From Planctomycetaceae bacterium (GTDB lineage Bacteria; Planctomycetota; Planctomycetia; Pirellulales; Thermoguttaceae), in contig JAISNF010000543.1 in NCBI GenBank assembly GCA_031276415.1, positions 1-7,806 on the forward strand: a DNA stretch of 7,806 nucleotides. The letters are read 5' to 3'. The position numbers and the translations under genes are program-made. Position 1 is the stretch's first letter. Each line of letters starts with the position of its first letter. This document shows, in pieces, positions 6,034 through 7,806 of the stretch. The notes under the pieces were generated by a model that saw nothing but the letters and a program-made list of their open reading frames with translations, had not been told where the DNA came from and did no database searches.

Positions 6034-7350
6034 TTAATAACGATAAAATTCCGGTTTGAACGGACCTTCAACCGACACACCGAGATATTCGGCTTGTTTT
6101 GGGGTCAATGTTGTCAATTTTGCGCCGATCTGTTCAAGATGCAAGCGTGCAACTTCTTCATCGAGAAGTTTCGGTAAAACATGAACCCCAATCGGATATT
6201 TTTCCGTTTCCGTCCAAAGGGCGATTTGAGCCAATGTCTGATTTGTAAACGAGTTTGACATAACGAAAGAGGGATGACCGGTGGCGCAACCCAAATTAAC
6301 CAGTCTGCCTTCCGCCAGTAAAAGAATGGAATTACCATTGGGAAAAGTGTATCGATCAACCAGTGGTTTGATTTGAACTTTCTTAATACCCGGATATTTT
6401 TCCAGACCTTCGACATCAATCTCAACATCGAAATGCCCGATATTGCAAACGATGGCGTCATTTTTCATTTGTTCCATGTGTCGGGTCATGATGATGTCGC
6501 AGCAACCTGTTGTCGTAACAAAAACATTGCCGATGGAAGCGGCTTCGTCCATTGTCATTACTTGAAAACCTTCCATTGCGGCTTGGAGAGCGCAAATCGG
6601 ATCGATTTCGGTTACGATTGTTCTGGCTCCATAAGAGCGCATTGAATGAGCGCAACCTTTACCGACATCGCCGTAACCGCAAACGACAACAACTTTTCCG
6701 GCGATCATCACATCGGTTGCCCGTTTGATGCCGTCGGCGAGTGATTCGCGGCAACCGTAAAGATTATCGAATTTACTTTTGGTTACGGAGTCATTCACAT
6801 TGATCGCCGGAACTTTGAGTTGACCTTTGGCGAACATTTGATAGAGACGGTGGACGCCGGTGGTTGTTTCTTCGGAAAGTCCTTTAACATTCTTGATAAT
6901 TTCGGCGTATTCCGGTTTGTGAAGCAACGCGGTCAGATCGCCGCCGTCATCGAGAATCAGGTTAAGCGGTTTATTGTCGGGAAAGATAACGGTTTGTTCG
7001 ATGCACCAATCGAAATCGGCGTCGGTTTCACCTTTCCACGCATAAACGGGAACTCCGGTAGCGGCGATTGCGGCGGCGGCGTGATCTTGTGTGGAAAATT
7101 TATTACAACTGCTCCAGGTTACCTGAGCGCCCAATGTTGTCAGAGTTTCGATGAGGACAGCCGTTTGAATTGTCATGTGAAGGCAACCGGCAATTCTTGC
7201 GCCTTGCAATGGTTTTGTGGTCGCATATTTTTTCCGCAAAGCCATAAGTCCCGGCATTTCATTTTCGGCGAGTTGGATTTCTTTTCTCCCCCATTCGGCG
7301 AGGTTTAAATCGGCAATTTTATACGGTAATTTTGATTTTTCGATAGTCAC
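6034..7350 (-). CDS. ahcY: Adenosylhomocysteinase (S-adenosyl-L-homocysteine hydrolase)
   Basis: This cytosolic NAD-dependent enzyme splits S-adenosylhomocysteine reversibly into adenosine and homocysteine, relieving product inhibition of methyltransferases. The 438-residue product is complete. It has CLHMTIQ with His58, the LDDGGD block, SEETTTG with Glu161, and SVTKSKFDN with Lys191, Asp195 and Asn196. Cys200 lies in YGCRES, GYGDVGKG (225-232) is the NAD loop, and the C-terminal KPEFYRY contributes Lys432 and Tyr436 to the partner subunit's cofactor site. The insert of about 40 residues before SEETTTG found in many bacterial enzymes is absent, so this is the short form also seen in animals. 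The start is GTG 7350-7348, six bases after a perfect AAGGAG. An ATG further upstream would add 31 unconserved residues and run through the leader hairpins. Confidence 0.97.
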   Translation of the reverse strand: MTIEKSKLPYKIADLNLAEWGRKEIQLAENEMPGLMALRKKYATTKPLQGARIAGCLHMTIQTAVLIETLTTLGAQVTWSSCNKFSTQDHAAAAIAATGVPVYAWKGETDADFDWCIEQTVIFPDNKPLNLILDDGGDLTALLHKPEYAEIIKNVKGLSEETTTGVHRLYQMFAKGQLKVPAINVNDSVTKSKFDNLYGCRESLADGIKRATDVMIAGKVVVVCGYGDVGKGCAHSMRSYGARTIVTEIDPICALQAAMEGFQVMTMDEAASIGNVFVTTTGCCDIIMTRHMEQMKNDAIVCNIGHFDVEIDVEGLEKYPGIKKVQIKPLVDRYTFPNGNSILLLAEGRLVNLGCATGHPSFVMSNSFTNQTLAQIALWTETEKYPIGVHVLPKLLDEEVARLHLEQIGAKLTTLTPKQAEYLGVSVEGPFKPEFYRY

Positions 7351-7356
7351 AAAATT

Positions 7357-7362
7357 CTCCTT
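7357..7362 (-). promoter_or_regulatory. Shine-Dalgarno sequence that decides the ahcY start
   Basis: AAGGAG on the minus strand with a 6-base AATTTT spacer to GTG 7350-7348. It fixes the start at GTG rather than at the more upstream ATG at 7443. Confidence 0.85.
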
Positions 7363-7388
7363 ATTTGAGATGTTTTCGATATTTAACT

Positions 7389-7440
7389 GGCTGGTTTTAG
7401 AACGAGAACCAGACCATGAAATTTTCAATTTACTGAAAAT
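7389..7440 (-). promoter_or_regulatory. Two successive hairpins in the ahcY leader
   Basis: Read as mRNA, the first hairpin is ATTTTCA-GTAAAT-TGAAAAT (7440-7421): a 7-bp stem with a 6-base loop. The second is GG(T)CTGGTT paired with AACCAGCC (7415-7389): eight base pairs with one bulged T and a 10-base loop. They end 26 bases before the Shine-Dalgarno sequence and do not include it. They may stabilise the leader or be part of a regulatory RNA; I could not match them to a known riboswitch. Confidence 0.45.
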
Positions 7441-7449
7441 CACAGTAGA

Positions 7450-7478
7450 ATTATAATCAATTAAAAACTATTTGAGTA
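7450..7478 (-). promoter_or_regulatory. Candidate ahcY promoter
   Basis: A perfect TATAAT lies on the minus strand at 7455-7450. The hexamer 17 bp upstream (TACTCA, 7478-7473) matches the -35 consensus at only three positions. Start of transcription near 7443 would place both leader hairpins in a 5' UTR of about 93 bases. Confidence 0.4.
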
Positions 7479-7490
7479 GGGGCAGAGGAA

Positions 7491-7512
7491 ATATAGGGAA
7501 ATTCTAAAAAAT
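7491..7512. repeat. Solitary copy of the MITE-like terminal sequence
   Basis: ATATAGG, then GAAATTCTAAAAA, repeats the left end and left flank of the element at 3174 with about 18 of 21 positions identical by eye. A weak inverted counterpart may be AAATTTAGAAGG near 7770, which would make it the far end of a larger element enclosing the heptad repeats, but that match is poor. Confidence 0.4.
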
Positions 7513-7525
7513 TTGTAATTATCTG

Positions 7526-7740
7526 CCACAGATTACGCAGATGATTTTTAAAATTGTCCGCAGATGACGCAGATATTCGCAGATGATTTTTAAAATAGAA
7601 AACAACAAAAAGTTAAAGCAACAAAAAATTTGTTTGTCTATTTTGTTGTTTCGTATTCTCAAAAGATCATCTGCGATAATCTGCGTCTATCTGCGGACAC
7701 TCTTTAAAACAATCTGCGACAATCTGCGTAATCTGCGGTC
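7526..7740. repeat. Large imperfect inverted repeat built of ATCTGCG heptads
   Basis: The left arm (7526-7610) carries CACAGAT at 7527 and CGCAGAT at 7536, 7559, 7568 and 7578. The right arm (7641-7740) carries the inverse, ATCTGCG, at 7669, 7679, 7689, 7712, 7722 and 7731. Spacings are 9, 10 or 23 bp, mirrored about a 30-bp centre (7611-7640). The innermost arms, AAACAACAAAA (7600-7610) and TTTTGTTGTTT (7641-7651), pair perfectly. A 19-bp direct repeat, CGCAGATGATTTTTAAAAT, occurs at 7536-7554 and 7578-7596. There is no reading frame. The structure could form a long hairpin or cruciform of roughly 90 bp per arm. It fits a dispersed intergenic repeat; a structured RNA or protein-binding array is also possible. 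Confidence 0.75.
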
Positions 7741-7806
7741 ACATTTTAAAATAATATGTGGACGATTGAAATTTAGAAGGTTAGGGCGAATGATATTCCG
7801 CCGGAG
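7741..7806. other. Right edge, no gene seen
   Basis: AT-rich sequence with a small inverted repeat (CACAT 7740-7744, ATGTG 7756-7760) and one TTAGGG. No reading frame, promoter or terminator can be supported before the window ends. Confidence 0.5.

Noticed and set aside
6820..7308. 162-codon open frame on the + strand
   Set aside because: It lies entirely antisense to ahcY, whose protein match is unambiguous, and its translation has no recognisable family features.
7351..7443. Upstream ATG start giving a 469-residue AhcY
   Set aside because: The extra 31 codons cover the leader hairpins and the AAGGAG site; GTG 7350 has perfect ribosome-site spacing and yields the usual family N-terminus.
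7351..7445. S-adenosylhomocysteine riboswitch in the ahcY leader
   Set aside because: I see two simple hairpins but not the conserved purine-rich core or pseudoknot pattern of the known class.
7526..7740. CRISPR array
   Set aside because: Units are 7-bp heptads at 9-23 bp spacing in both orientations, with no unique spacers of 25-40 bp and no cas genes.

Overview
The window is a moderately AT-rich bacterial segment with four well-supported protein genes, one duplicated gene fragment and an unusual amount of structured repeat DNA between genes. The mix suggests a PVC-group bacterium: a very large GH106-type (alpha-L-rhamnosidase-like) glycosidase, a FloA flotillin, an animal-like short-form S-adenosylhomocysteinase, Rpn/YhgA-type nuclease genes, and intergenic blocks of ATCTGCG and CTCTGTG words. 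Planctomycetota is my first guess and Lentisphaerota or Verrucomicrobiota the next. This is inferred from gene content, not from a marker gene.

Layout: (1) 3-3008, + strand: the 3' part (1001 codons) of a giant GH106-like hydrolase whose start lies left of the window. (2) 3009-3392: non-coding, with a stem-loop after the stop, TTAGGG-like repeats, a 97-bp MITE-like element with 13-bp perfect inverted ends (3174-3270), and a cluster of TCTGTG/ATCTGCG words. (3) 3393-4367, - strand: floA, apparently with its own promoter and no Shine-Dalgarno sequence. (4) 4484-5882, - strand: a full-length Rpn-family PD-(D/E)XK nuclease gene (4812-5882), followed directly by a tandem duplicate of its 3' end that encodes only the C-terminal domain (4484-4741). 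(5) 6034-7350, - strand: ahcY, starting at GTG behind a perfect AAGGAG, with two hairpins in its leader. (6) 7351-7806: non-coding, dominated by a large imperfect inverted repeat of about 215 bp (7526-7740) made of ATCTGCG heptads at 9, 10 or 23 bp spacing.

The most interesting observation is the Rpn locus. The long nuclease gene has an in-frame internal ATG (5105-5103) preceded by GGAGG at ideal spacing, which would produce the C-terminal domain alone. The downstream duplicate encodes the same domain as an independent gene with its own GGAG-ATG start. Rpn proteins of enterobacteria are toxic anti-phage nucleases restrained by a C-terminal small protein made from an intragenic start. Here the same arrangement seems to be present, plus a detached, diverged second copy of the putative antitoxin. 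The two copies differ by exactly three units of a 12-bp coding minisatellite.

ahcY recycles S-adenosylhomocysteine, floA organises membrane domains and the GH106-like enzyme probably attacks rhamnose-containing plant or algal polysaccharide. I see no evidence that these genes form one pathway. The three minus-strand genes are separated by gaps with their own signals, so they need not be one operon.
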